Shown here piece by piece: positions 52,808 through 61,784 of a stretch of 64,000 bases of DNA (within the stretch, counting starts at the first letter, position 1; the number at the start of each line of letters is the position of its first letter). Source of the DNA: Candidatus Melainabacteria bacterium (GTDB taxonomy: Bacteria > Cyanobacteriota > Vampirovibrionia > 2-02-FULL-35-15); the NCBI GenBank assembly GCA_023250195.1, contig JAHFBF010000002.1, positions 124,001 through 188,000 on the forward strand, written 5' to 3'. Below the pieces are notes generated by a model. The model saw only the letters and a list, made by a program, of their open reading frames with translations. It was not told the origin of the DNA and did not search any database. Made by a program: the position numbers and the translations under genes.

Positions 52808-53920
52808 TCATTCAGGAATTTGTTTGTCCAATATTTTGTTATGTATTGAATTGAATTCTTTTGGAATAACCTTACTGCCAGGGTGAACTTTTTGATGTCC
52901 GGATGTAATAATTACGTCGCCTACCGTGAGTCCGTCTGAGATTAAAATTTTATCTTTATCCCATTCAGTTACGGTAACGTCCTTAAAGGATACTATATTG
53001 TCATTAGCAACAATGGCAACCTGTTTTTTAGAACCGTTCTGAATTAAAGCTTCTGAAGGTATTGAAATTGCATTGCTGATATTTCCAACTTCTAAATTTA
53101 TATTTGCAAATCTTCCGGGTAATAATTCTCTTTTTGGATTTGGAACAGTTGCTTTTATCTGAACAAATCGGGTATTAGGATCAATGTACGGATCAATAAC
53201 AGTAATTTTTGCAGAGTACTCTTTAGAAGTATTACCAACCTTAAACTTAACTGTTTGATCGATTTTTATCTCTGAAATATATTGTTCAGGAAGACTAAGG
53301 ATAAGGTCCAGTGGATCTACCTGACTTATCCTTACAATAGGATCTCCGGAGTCAACAAATGCCCCTAAACTAACTTTACGAAAACTCAGTAGCCCGGAAT
53401 ATGGAGCAGTAATTGTAGTTTTTGTTTCAACAGAGGTAGCTTTCTCTGACTCACCTTCTGCGGTTTGTAAAACCTCAAGAGCATTATCCAGTGATTGTTG
53501 AGATATTGCTCCTTCATTTTTTAAAGCCTGCATTCGTTTGAAATTTTCACGTGCATTTTTCAACTTTGCTTCTGTTACTTTTATATCGGCAATAGTTGTG
53601 CTGTCGTCTAATCTTGCTAAAACATGACCAGCAGAAACTTCTTTTCCTTCAGGGATATTTAAGTAAATAATTTTCCCCATATTTTCGGAATTAACTTCTG
53701 TGGTTTGTGGACTTCTTAACTCACCGACCGATTCAATAACTTTTGTTTTTGGTGAAGTGGAAATTTTGATTGTTTCTACTTTGACCGGTGGGATATCATG
53801 CATATGGTTTTGAGATTTCAACCCACAGGCAGTAAAAGTGAAAAATGGTAATGAAGCACAAAGTATCAATACTAGCTTATTTGATATTTCTTTTTTATTT
53901 AAAAGCAATTTAATCCCCAT
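52808..53920 (-). CDS. Efflux periplasmic adaptor lipoprotein (MFP family)
   Basis: The 370-residue protein begins with a short cytoplasmic stretch and a lipoprotein signal; the lipobox FTAC places the lipid-carrying Cys at 32. It then shows the membrane-fusion-protein layout: barrel-sandwich half-motif (SENMGKIIYLNIPEGKEVSAGHVLARLDDS), alpha-hairpin (AKLKNARENFKRMQALKNEGAISQQSLDNALEVL), second half-motif (TITAPYSGLLSFRKVSLGAFVDSGDPIVRIS), and the beta-barrel and membrane-proximal domains. It joins the RND pump to TolC. AGGAGAAC lies a few bases before the ATG. It starts 47 bases from the divergent mutS. Confidence 0.93.
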   Translation of the reverse strand: MGIKLLLNKKEISNKLVLILCASLPFFTFTACGLKSQNHMHDIPPVKVETIKISTSPKTKVIESVGELRSPQTTEVNSENMGKIIYLNIPEGKEVSAGHVLARLDDSTTIADIKVTEAKLKNARENFKRMQALKNEGAISQQSLDNALEVLQTAEGESEKATSVETKTTITAPYSGLLSFRKVSLGAFVDSGDPIVRISQVDPLDLILSLPEQYISEIKIDQTVKFKVGNTSKEYSAKITVIDPYIDPNTRFVQIKATVPNPKRELLPGRFANINLEVGNISNAISIPSEALIQNGSKKQVAIVANDNIVSFKDVTVTEWDKDKILISDGLTVGDVIITSGHQKVHPGSKVIPKEFNSIHNKILDKQIPE

Positions 53921-53967
53921 AATGTTCTCCTATTATAATAGACAAGATCCTTTCTCAAAGGCAAGGC

Positions 53968-56586
53968 TTGAAAATCATTATCATGAACATTTGTTTGGTT
54001 AAAAAAGAAAAATCAGAAGAACAGCCGCAATGGCCTCAAAATCCGGAACAATTTACTCCACTAATGAGGCAATTCCTTGAAACTAAATACAAATATGATC
54101 TGGATATACTGCTTTTCTTTAGAGTCGGAGATTTTTACGAAACATTTTTTGAAGATGCAAAAATTATTTCAAAAGAATTAGAGATTACACTTACAGGCAG
54201 AGCAGAAGCAACTTATCATACCGGTAGAATACCAATGGCAGGAGTGCCTGCAAAAGCACTAATTAACTATGTCTCAAGGTTATTGGAAAAAGGTTTTAAA
54301 GTGGCAATCTGTGAACAGATGGAAGATCCTGCTTTAGCCAAGGGTATTGTAAAAAGAGAGGTTACCAAATTACTTACACCAGGTACTATACTTGAAACAG
54401 ACTGGCTTCCACAAACAAAAAATAACTATGTTGCTTCTGTTTGTAAAGATAAAAAAAGAAACCGATATGGTTTTGCATATGCAGATGTGTCATGTGGAGA
54501 GTTCTTCTTTACCGAATTAAATTTTGATGAGTTAATTTCAGAGTTAAACAGGACAATGCCTTCAGAGTTACTGGTTCCAGTGGTTTACAAAAAAAACGAA
54601 AACCAGATAGTTAAAGAAAAAATACAGGATATCGATTTAATAATTAAAGAAAACTGGTTTTGTACCGGCTTAGAAGATGAATATTTTACTAAAGACTTTG
54701 CAGATAAAAGAATTAAAGAAGAATTGAAGATTCAATCAGTAGACAGCCTTGGCGGAAAAGATTCAACTCTGGGACAAATTGCAGTTGGAGCAATATTGGC
54801 TTATATTGACAAAACACAGCTACAGGAAAGACCAAGCTTTGAAAAAATTATTCCATACCGGATTGATTCATTTTTAAATCTCGATAAAATAACAAGGAAA
54901 AATCTGGAACTTACAGAAACCACAAAGGATAAATCTTACAACGGTTCACTGCTCTGGGCTGTTGATTTTACAAAAACTCAGATGGGTAAAAGAAGGCTCA
55001 GAGCATGGGTTGAACAGCCACTCATAGATTTGGATTTGATTAATTTAAGATTGAATTCTGTTGAAGAATTAATTCAAAACAAATATATGTTTAGTGATAT
55101 TACAAAATCACTTGAAAATATCTTTGATCTGGAAAGAATTACTTCTCGTCTGAGTGCTTCCGCGGTTAACGCTAAAGAGCTTGTGGCTCTAAAAGAATCA
55201 CTAATGGAAATCCCTTCATTATCCGTAAAACTTAAAAATTTTAAATCACCTCTTTTTCAAAGAACCATTAACTACCCGGAAGAAATTGTGGAAGTTGTGC
55301 AAATAATAGAAAATGCAATTGTGGATAATCCTTCAAATATACTTACCGAAGGCAACTTAATTAAGCCAACATTTAATGATGAGATAAAACAATTAAAAGA
55401 AATAATGGAAAATGGAGATAGCTATTTGAGCTCTTTTGAGGCTATTGAAAGAGAAAGAACAGGGATTAAAAATCTTAAGGTTGGCTTTAACAGAATATCT
55501 GGATATTTTATAGAAATAAGTAAAGGTAATTTATCGCTTATTCCGCCGGAATACATTTGCAGACAAACAATGGTTAATTCCTCAAGATTTATTACAAAGG
55601 AACTGAAAGAGTTTGAACAAAAAGCGCTTCACTCAGAGCAAAGAATTAAAACTTTAGAATATGAAATCTTTTGCCAAATTAGAGAAAAAGTAAAAAACTA
55701 TAGTTCAATAATCAGAGAACTTGCATATAATATTGCATGCCTGGATGCCTTGTTTTCTCTGGCGCAGGCAGCAGTTATAAACAGTTATAAAAGACCTGTT
55801 TTAAATAATTCGGGAATTATAGATATAAAAGCTTCAAGGCATCCGGTTATTGAAAAAAAAGTTGGGTTTAATAATTTTATTCCGAATGACTGCTATCTGG
55901 AATCCGGCATAGATAAAAAATCAAAACAGCAGTTAATAATACTTACTGGTCCAAACATGGCAGGAAAAAGTACTTATATGAGGCAAATTGCATTAAATGT
56001 AATCCTCGCCCAGATTGGATCTTATGTACCGTGTGATTATGCTCAGATTGGAATAGTCGATCAAATTTTTACACGTGTCGGTGCATCTGATGATATCTCT
56101 GAAGGGCAGTCTACATTTATGGTTGAGATGGTAGAAACCAGTGCGATTATAAATAGAATGACTGAAAAAAGTTTAATTCTACTTGATGAAGTGGGTCGTG
56201 GAACCAGTACCTATGATGGTGTTGCAATTGCATGGTCACTTGCTGAATATCTAGTAAAAAACAAAATGGCACGGACGGTTTTTGCTACTCATTTTCATGA
56301 ATTAAATGGGTTGGCTGATTTATATGAATCGATTTGTAATTATCAGGTTACTGTAAAGGAAGAAGAGGGACATGTAATTTTCTTAAGAAAAGTAATTCCT
56401 GGCGGAGCAGATAGAAGCTATGGAATAGAAGTAGCTAAAATGGCAGGGCTGCCAAAAGAACTTCTTGCAAGAGCTCAAACCATTATGAATACTATGTATA
56501 ACAAATCAGATGTAAAAGCCCCACTTCAAAAAAAAGAAACAATTCAATCCCGGATAGAATCCGGACAGTTAAGTTTATTCGGGTAA
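53968..56586 (+). CDS. mutS: DNA mismatch repair protein MutS
   Basis: The protein has 872 residues. Its mismatch-recognition domain contains FFRVGDFYETFFEDAKI (the Phe-x-Glu clamp residues appear as FYE), followed by a connector, lever and clamp. The ABC-type ATPase has Walker A GPNMAGKST (about 661-669), signature DDISEGQSTFMVEM, Walker B LILLDEVGRGTS and FATHFHEL. The last 30 residues end in ESGQLSLFG, as in many bacterial MutS1. The start could be the TTG at 53968, six bases after AAAGG, or the ATG at 53983; the latter removes five residues before NICLVKK. It binds mispaired bases and recruits MutL, which is not encoded here. Confidence 0.96.
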   Translation: MKIIIMNICLVKKEKSEEQPQWPQNPEQFTPLMRQFLETKYKYDLDILLFFRVGDFYETFFEDAKIISKELEITLTGRAEATYHTGRIPMAGVPAKALINYVSRLLEKGFKVAICEQMEDPALAKGIVKREVTKLLTPGTILETDWLPQTKNNYVASVCKDKKRNRYGFAYADVSCGEFFFTELNFDELISELNRTMPSELLVPVVYKKNENQIVKEKIQDIDLIIKENWFCTGLEDEYFTKDFADKRIKEELKIQSVDSLGGKDSTLGQIAVGAILAYIDKTQLQERPSFEKIIPYRIDSFLNLDKITRKNLELTETTKDKSYNGSLLWAVDFTKTQMGKRRLRAWVEQPLIDLDLINLRLNSVEELIQNKYMFSDITKSLENIFDLERITSRLSASAVNAKELVALKESLMEIPSLSVKLKNFKSPLFQRTINYPEEIVEVVQIIENAIVDNPSNILTEGNLIKPTFNDEIKQLKEIMENGDSYLSSFEAIERERTGIKNLKVGFNRISGYFIEISKGNLSLIPPEYICRQTMVNSSRFITKELKEFEQKALHSEQRIKTLEYEIFCQIREKVKNYSSIIRELAYNIACLDALFSLAQAAVINSYKRPVLNNSGIIDIKASRHPVIEKKVGFNNFIPNDCYLESGIDKKSKQQLIILTGPNMAGKSTYMRQIALNVILAQIGSYVPCDYAQIGIVDQIFTRVGASDDISEGQSTFMVEMVETSAIINRMTEKSLILLDEVGRGTSTYDGVAIAWSLAEYLVKNKMARTVFATHFHELNGLADLYESICNYQVTVKEEEGHVIFLRKVIPGGADRSYGIEVAKMAGLPKELLARAQTIMNTMYNKSDVKAPLQKKETIQSRIESGQLSLFG

Positions 56587-56641
56587 TTTCCATACATATA
56601 TTAAGATCCTTTAACCGGAAAAATCTGGTAAAGTATTTTTA

Positions 56642-57250
56642 ATGTCCCAAATAAAACTCTTAAATCCAAGTGATCTTGGAATTATGCATATTGCAAGAAA
56701 GTTTAATTCAACACGTTCTAATGTAAACTTGTTAAATCTCTTTAGACTTGCAGTTTGTGAGAATGATAATAAGACTCGTGATTTTTTAAAAACTGAGCGT
56801 ACATTAGCTCGAGGTGCAGTTGAAATTCCATCAAGTGTATACCTTGACTATTTATATGCTGTTGCACTTGCTCAAAGACGGATTAAGCGTGAAGGTGATG
56901 AGCTTGTACAACTTAAACGTTTAATTAACGAGAATTTTCTAAAGCAAAGATGCTTAGAGGTCCAGAAAACTTTTACAGATATCGGTTATGCACAGGGAGC
57001 AATAGACTTAGTCCGCGAACAGAATTTTTTTAATTATCTTATTGATAAACTTATTTTTATATCAATTAAAAAAGAAAGAGAATTTGCAAGTGGTCAAGAA
57101 GCATCTTTAGATATTGGAAATATTGATACAGAGGTTACTTCTAACGATAATGGATTTATTCTTAGTGGTCTTGAATCTGAAGAGGTTACTGACTTGCTCT
57201 TTGAAGCAGCAATTACACCATTGCATGTTAATGAAACAAATGTTAGTTAA
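56642..57250 (+). CDS. Uncharacterised protein, 202 residues
   Basis: I do not recognise this family. The protein looks soluble and mainly helical: SRSNVNLLNLFRLAV, ALAQRRIKREGDELVQLKRLINENFLKQRC (about 75-105) and AIDLVREQNFFNYLIDKLIFISIKKERE. The end is acidic (GLESEEVTDLLFEAAI). It has no signal peptide or known motif. The -10-like TGGTAAAGT ends seven bases before its ATG, and no ribosome-binding site is seen. It converges with the HerA-like gene, one base apart. Composition is like its neighbours, so I see no sign of recent transfer. Confidence 0.65.
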   Translation: MSQIKLLNPSDLGIMHIARKFNSTRSNVNLLNLFRLAVCENDNKTRDFLKTERTLARGAVEIPSSVYLDYLYAVALAQRRIKREGDELVQLKRLINENFLKQRCLEVQKTFTDIGYAQGAIDLVREQNFFNYLIDKLIFISIKKEREFASGQEASLDIGNIDTEVTSNDNGFILSGLESEEVTDLLFEAAITPLHVNETNVS

Positions 57251-57251
57251 A

Positions 57252-58880
57252 TTATAACTCCGCAGCAGCTAACTCTCCACGCCTAATAATCTCTTCTTTT
57301 GTAAGTTTCTCTTCTTTATTCATTGCTTTATAAAATTCTGAGTCATATCTTCTGGAGCGCACTACGATTGGCATTGGCATTGCATAGCCAAACATTAGAA
57401 CTTCCTGCTTTGGATTTAACTGGGAGAGAATTGTTTTTAAATTATTCCCGCCGGATTCACCCACAAACACTGCATTAATATCATTTTCATCATTTAAAAG
57501 CAGCGTAGCCCGTGTACCGATCTGTGAGAGCACTTCACTGTCAATTCCTGATGGTCTTTGATCAATAATCAGCAAAGTTACATTATATTTTCTAAGCTCT
57601 CTTGCAATAGTTCCAAAGGTTGAAAACTTTGCAACCTGTGGAGATAAGAATTTATGTGCTTCTTCTATAGTAATTACAAGCCTTTTTGGCTCCTGAAACT
57701 TTGTAGTATCCAGCATATACTGCTCAGTTAAATTAACATACTCAGTATGGATTCGCCTTGTGATTATATTTGAAGCTAAGATGTAACTTTTTAAATTATT
57801 TAATCGCCCAAACTGCAGGACTACGCTTTTTCCACTTGTTAAAAAGCTAAGGATCTTTTTTATACCATCGTAACTTGTTACAGGTTTTAAATATTTAACG
57901 GAATCCACAAGAGTATTTAATTTTCTTTGTAAAGCCAGTATTGATCCTATGTTTGCACCGTTCTGAGCACAAAACTCTTCAATCTGACCAACAGTCATAT
58001 TGCAAATTTTTGAAAACCAGTCTCTTTCATGAATTCTTTGAATCATTCTTGCATGATCAATTGCTGCTTCAGACAAACCAAGCTCTCCTCGAAGCAATTC
58101 CAGGTCTTCTATTTCTACCTGATTAAAACCTATAGTTAAGTCACTGGCGTCTTTAAACGTAAAACTTTTGTTTTCAGGATCAAGGGTAAAAACTTCAACC
58201 TTATCGCCGAATAATTGTTTCAAACCTTTTATAGATTTACTTTCTTCACTTGTGCCCTGCCAGCCATATTCATTGTGCATATCAAAAACTAAAACACTTG
58301 CTGCATCTTTTTTTAAGATTCCAGACAAAAGGACTCTGCTTAGGAAAGATTTTCCTGTCCCGGATTTTCCAAATACAGCATTTGATCTCTGAACAAACTT
58401 GTCGAGATTTATACAGAGAGGGATTTCCATCTCAGGTGGATATCCAATATGAAAGTTTTTATTTGACTTTTCCTCTTTGCCGAAGATTTGTTCAATATCT
58501 TCTTCAAGAGCTTCGTAAACACTTGAAAAGTGAGGTGGTATGGTTTTTACCTTTAGTGCAGAATCTTCAATAATAGTACTTTTTAAATCAACCATTAAAT
58601 AGGGTGTTAACTGCACAAGGCTGTATACCGAAGAACCTTTTAAAACATCTTTTATAAAATTTTCATCAGGAGATGGAATATGATTTAAGAATTTAGGATT
58701 ATTGGTTTCAAGCAAAATGTCTGTAACCATTGAAAAGTATTTTGTTTTTTCACCTTCAATAATTGCAAACTTTCCAATTCTCAACTCTTCTATATTAAAA
58801 GCATTTGAGAGTTTTAATAAAAGTCCTTTTGAAAAAGCTCCAGATATAATTTGTCCAATTAGTTTCTTTATAGATTTCAT
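57252..58880 (-). CDS. HerA/VirB4-like P-loop ATPase (DUF87)
   Basis: The 542-residue protein has an N-terminal beta-rich HAS-barrel-like region (about 25-150) and a RecA-like motor. Walker A is GKSGTGKSF (171-179), followed by LVFDMHNEYGW. Walker B reads RLVITIEEAHKFL (about 408-420), with the downstream sensor RELRKYNVTLLIIDQRPSGIDSEVLSQIGTRATLLL and LNPKQEVLMFG. These match HerA-type DNA translocases that form hexamers and, in archaea, work with the NurA nuclease; no NurA is visible. Bacterial members are often of unknown or defence-related function. Its start lies eight bases from a 93-bp palindromic repeat. Confidence 0.9.
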   Translation of the reverse strand: MKSIKKLIGQIISGAFSKGLLLKLSNAFNIEELRIGKFAIIEGEKTKYFSMVTDILLETNNPKFLNHIPSPDENFIKDVLKGSSVYSLVQLTPYLMVDLKSTIIEDSALKVKTIPPHFSSVYEALEEDIEQIFGKEEKSNKNFHIGYPPEMEIPLCINLDKFVQRSNAVFGKSGTGKSFLSRVLLSGILKKDAASVLVFDMHNEYGWQGTSEESKSIKGLKQLFGDKVEVFTLDPENKSFTFKDASDLTIGFNQVEIEDLELLRGELGLSEAAIDHARMIQRIHERDWFSKICNMTVGQIEEFCAQNGANIGSILALQRKLNTLVDSVKYLKPVTSYDGIKKILSFLTSGKSVVLQFGRLNNLKSYILASNIITRRIHTEYVNLTEQYMLDTTKFQEPKRLVITIEEAHKFLSPQVAKFSTFGTIARELRKYNVTLLIIDQRPSGIDSEVLSQIGTRATLLLNDENDINAVFVGESGGNNLKTILSQLNPKQEVLMFGYAMPMPIVVRSRRYDSEFYKAMNKEEKLTKEEIIRRGELAAAEL

Positions 58881-58888
58881 AATACCTA

Positions 58889-58981
58889 TATGTCATTCTG
58901 AGCCAAAGGTGAAGGATCTCTTGTTGACCAATATTGCTTTTGTGAGATTCTTCAGTTGCTTTACTCCTTCAGAATGACATA
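58889..58981. repeat. 93-bp palindromic intergenic element (TGTCATTCTGA type)
   Basis: A 13-bp perfect inverted repeat, TATGTCATTCTGA (58889-58901) and TCAGAATGACATA (58969-58981), bounds the element. An inner pair, GAAGGATCTC and GAGATTCTTC, matches at nine of ten positions when folded. It fills the 104-base gap between the HerA-like start and the LamB/YcsF stop codon. It differs from the CGTCATTGCGAGG elements and has no coding capacity. Confidence 0.85.
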
Positions 58982-58984
58982 GTC

Positions 58985-59872
58985 CTAATTTAAGACTGAT
59001 ATGCCTTCAAAATACTTATCAAATTGATCCATATGTAATGGCTTTGCTTCAGGAACCATTGCTCTGACCAGTCTGGCCAGTTCAATGGACTGTTCATTAT
59101 CAGATGGGATATGTATGGTGTCTGCATTTACGCGTACTTTGCTGTTATCCTCACAGGTTAATCTTCCTGTTTGAATCAGTTCACGAGCTTTTTCTGCAGT
59201 ACTTTCAAGGAGATTGTTTATACTTGCATTTGAGCCGCAGGGTAGAATTGTTCCATCTTTTCTATATTTCCGAGCTACCTGTACTTCATGACCTGCTTTG
59301 ATATTTGCATTTGTACATGCTGTAGCTAAAACAGCTCCACTTAAACCAACCAGAGTAATCCATGAGCTGAACTCACTTACTGCCTTTGCTACAGTTTCAG
59401 CAATTAAAACATCAGTATAAAGCTGTTTGTATAAAAATCCATGTGTTCTAACATGTCTAATTTCCAGTCCTTTTGAGTGAAGCAGTGCATGCAATGCTCC
59501 CAGCTGATAAAGAACCATTGCTCTTAATTCTTCCACGCCAAGATATATTTCTCTTTCACCATTTCCAACTCTGTCATCAAAACCAATTAATGCTCCAATA
59601 CTGACATTGTGATTTTTTGCGAGATCTATAACTTTTGTCATAGTAAGCGGATCGCCGGCATGTGCTCCACATGCAATATTTATAGAGGTTACATAAGGCA
59701 TTAATTTTTCTTCAAATTGATTCTGGTAAATGCCAAACCCCTGTCCGACATTACAGTTAATGTCCAGGTTTTTTTTCTGAGTAAATATCCCGGCAACGCT
59801 GCCTCTGTTGCTTGGTCTTTGGCTATATCGTTTGGTTTGGTTTCTATTATTATACGGTCTTTTGTTTCTCAT
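58985..59872 (-). CDS. Divergent LamB/YcsF (PxpA-like) family protein
   Basis: The 295-residue protein has an N-terminal Arg/Asn/Lys-rich extension of about 35 residues (MRNKRPYNNRNQTKRYSQRP...), then the LamB/YcsF fold beginning DINCNVGQGFG and passing SINIACGAHAGDP and RTHGFLYKQL. The usual family forms are DLNCDLGEGFG, SANIACGFHAGDP, HPGFxDxxGFGRR and KPHGALYN. Here the Asp and Glu of the first block are Asn and Gln, the Phe before HAGDP is Ala, and the HP-containing loop is altered. Known PxpA proteins need PxpB and PxpC for 5-oxoproline hydrolysis; none is nearby. A role in ring-opening of 5-oxoproline is therefore doubtful. AGAGAGG precedes the ATG. Confidence 0.85.
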   Translation of the reverse strand: MRNKRPYNNRNQTKRYSQRPSNRGSVAGIFTQKKNLDINCNVGQGFGIYQNQFEEKLMPYVTSINIACGAHAGDPLTMTKVIDLAKNHNVSIGALIGFDDRVGNGEREIYLGVEELRAMVLYQLGALHALLHSKGLEIRHVRTHGFLYKQLYTDVLIAETVAKAVSEFSSWITLVGLSGAVLATACTNANIKAGHEVQVARKYRKDGTILPCGSNASINNLLESTAEKARELIQTGRLTCEDNSKVRVNADTIHIPSDNEQSIELARLVRAMVPEAKPLHMDQFDKYFEGISVLN

Positions 59873-59914
59873 GAAACCTCTCTTTATTTAACTAATTAAT
59901 CCTATCACAATGTT

Positions 59915-60862
59915 TCACTCTCCATCATCCAAACCTTCTGTATATTCTATTGCCATTGTTGCAGCCAGAGAGCCATCAGAAGCTGCCGTTACTGCCTGCT
60001 TTAAAGGTGTTTCTCTTACATCTCCAGCAGCGTAAACACCGGGGAAACTTGTTTCCATTTTTTCATTGGTTTCTACCCTACCGGCTTGATCCATTTTCAA
60101 TTTGCCTTTAAACAACTGTGTGTTTGGATCAAGTCCAACATAAATAAAAATACCATCACAGGGAAAATCTTCTTCTTTATTGGTAACAATATTTTTAATT
60201 TTTACCCCGACTACGGAATTTCCATCGCCTTTAATTTCAGGAACTACGGTATTCCAGACAACATTGATCTTTGGATTTTTAAATGCTCTATCCTGAATGA
60301 TTTTTTCAGCACGGAATTTATCTCTTCTATGAATTATAGTTACATTGCTTGCAAACTTTGTAAGAAATGTACCTTCTTCTACTGCAGAGTCGCCACCACC
60401 GACAACTACGAGTTTTTTTTCTTTAAAGAAAGCTCCATCACAAACTGCACAGTAACTTACTCCCTTGCCGCTGTATTCTTTTTCACCGGGGACACTGAGT
60501 TTTCTATATTCAGAACCAGTTGCAACAATTAATACTTTCCCTCTGTAGGTTCCCTGGTCAGATTTAACAATGTGTTTACCTTCATTTAATTCTACTTCTG
60601 AAATATTGCAGTTATTTACAATTTCACAGCCAAAACGTTTGGTCTGATTTTCCATTGCCTCTGCAATCTGTGGTCCGGTTACATGATCCATGCCGGGATA
60701 ATTTTCTACATCCAGAGTATTATTTAACTGCCCGCCGGGAATTAACTTTTCAAGAATAATTGTTCTCATGTTTCCGCGAGCAGCATATAAACCTGCCGCC
60801 AAGCCTGCTGGCCCTCCGCCAATAATAACTATGTCGTAATCTTTTATGTTGTCGCTTGTCAT
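59915..60862 (-). CDS. trxB: Thioredoxin reductase
   Basis: The 315-residue flavoenzyme has an FAD-binding GGGPAGLAAGLYAARG (15-30), the redox-active CAVC (Cys138, Cys141), the NADPH-binding VVGGGDSAVEEGTFL, and the final GVYAAGDVRETPLKQAVTAASDGSLAA. It reduces thioredoxin with NADPH. Length is standard. It is 34 bases downstream of the DUF58 gene on the same strand and 42 bases before the LamB/YcsF gene, so it could be part of a longer transcript. No thioredoxin gene lies in the window. Confidence 0.97.
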   Translation of the reverse strand: MTSDNIKDYDIVIIGGGPAGLAAGLYAARGNMRTIILEKLIPGGQLNNTLDVENYPGMDHVTGPQIAEAMENQTKRFGCEIVNNCNISEVELNEGKHIVKSDQGTYRGKVLIVATGSEYRKLSVPGEKEYSGKGVSYCAVCDGAFFKEKKLVVVGGGDSAVEEGTFLTKFASNVTIIHRRDKFRAEKIIQDRAFKNPKINVVWNTVVPEIKGDGNSVVGVKIKNIVTNKEEDFPCDGIFIYVGLDPNTQLFKGKLKMDQAGRVETNEKMETSFPGVYAAGDVRETPLKQAVTAASDGSLAATMAIEYTEGLDDGE

Positions 60863-60896
60863 CTGAATAAACTGTCGTATAATTTTAACTTTTATT

Positions 60897-61784
60897 TTAT
60901 ATGAAGTCTCTTTTTTCTATAAGTAAATGATGAGTTCCTATACTTTCAAGAAACATTTTAAGCTTTTTTTGTTTTTCAAGCATTAAGTTATGATAATTCT
61001 CCTGAACCATTTTACTATCAGTATTAACAGTAAAACGTTGCTTTGTTTCAGGATCAATCAGGGTAATATAACCATTTTGCGGCAGGCTGAAATCCAGTGG
61101 ATCATAAATTTGAAATAAGTATATGTTTTGCTTCTGGGAAGTTTCAAAAACCGATTTTTCCCAGTTAGAAAGATTTATAAAATCACTGATTATAAAAATC
61201 ATTCCCTTCTTTGAAAATGATCTTTTAGCAAAGTCCAATGCACTGGAAAAATTTGTAATTGTTTGAAGGGTTGAATTCTTCCTGTTCTCTGTACTTGAGT
61301 TATTAAGTATATTTAAAAGTGTTTCAAAAATAAGATTTGTCTGTGAATGGGCATGAGACAGAGAAAATATATGTTTAATTTCTTCAGAAAAGAATACACC
61401 GCCGACTTTTTCACTAAAGGCAGCAGCCATGTTTAATAAAAATGCAAATAGTTTTATAAAAGGTTCAGGTTTGTTTCCACAGAGCATTGAATTGCTTATA
61501 TCAATTAAAAAATAAGAATAAATCTCTTTTTCAGCAAGGTATTCTTTTGTCTGCAGGGTTCCTGTTTTTGCTGTAGCGCTCCAGCTTATATGTCTTAAAT
61601 CATCCCCCATTTTATATTCTCTGATTTCATTAAAATCAAATCCGCTGCCAAATTTATTACTCTGAAATGTTCCGTGTAAAAGAGCTTCGATCTTTTTTAA
61701 TTTATCTTTGTTTAAATTTACCTGTCGCAAGAAATCTTTTAATTTATAAGATTTCTCTTGCAATAACCAATCTTTGTATTTCAT
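60897..61784 (-). CDS. DUF58 (MoxR-associated, von Willebrand-like) protein
   Basis: The 295-residue protein has the DUF58 signature: GSGFDFNEIREYKMGDDLRHISWSATAKTGTLQTKEYLAEKE followed by the metal-site-like DISNSM (D-x-S-x-S) of a vWA domain. A later segment, KKGMIFIISDFINL, has the second vWA region. DUF58 proteins usually work with a MoxR-type AAA+ ATPase and are thought to help protein or metal-centre assembly. No MoxR gene is seen in the window. Its start overlaps the end of the acyl-CoA dehydrogenase gene by 41 bases, which suggests co-transcription. Confidence 0.9.
   Translation of the reverse strand: MKYKDWLLQEKSYKLKDFLRQVNLNKDKLKKIEALLHGTFQSNKFGSGFDFNEIREYKMGDDLRHISWSATAKTGTLQTKEYLAEKEIYSYFLIDISNSMLCGNKPEPFIKLFAFLLNMAAAFSEKVGGVFFSEEIKHIFSLSHAHSQTNLIFETLLNILNNSSTENRKNSTLQTITNFSSALDFAKRSFSKKGMIFIISDFINLSNWEKSVFETSQKQNIYLFQIYDPLDFSLPQNGYITLIDPETKQRFTVNTDSKMVQENYHNLMLEKQKKLKMFLESIGTHHLLIEKRDFI

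Noticed and set aside
60086-60532. Plus-strand 148-codon frame opposite trxB
   Set aside because: trxB on the minus strand has every expected motif; the antisense is Phe- and Asn-rich without any domain.
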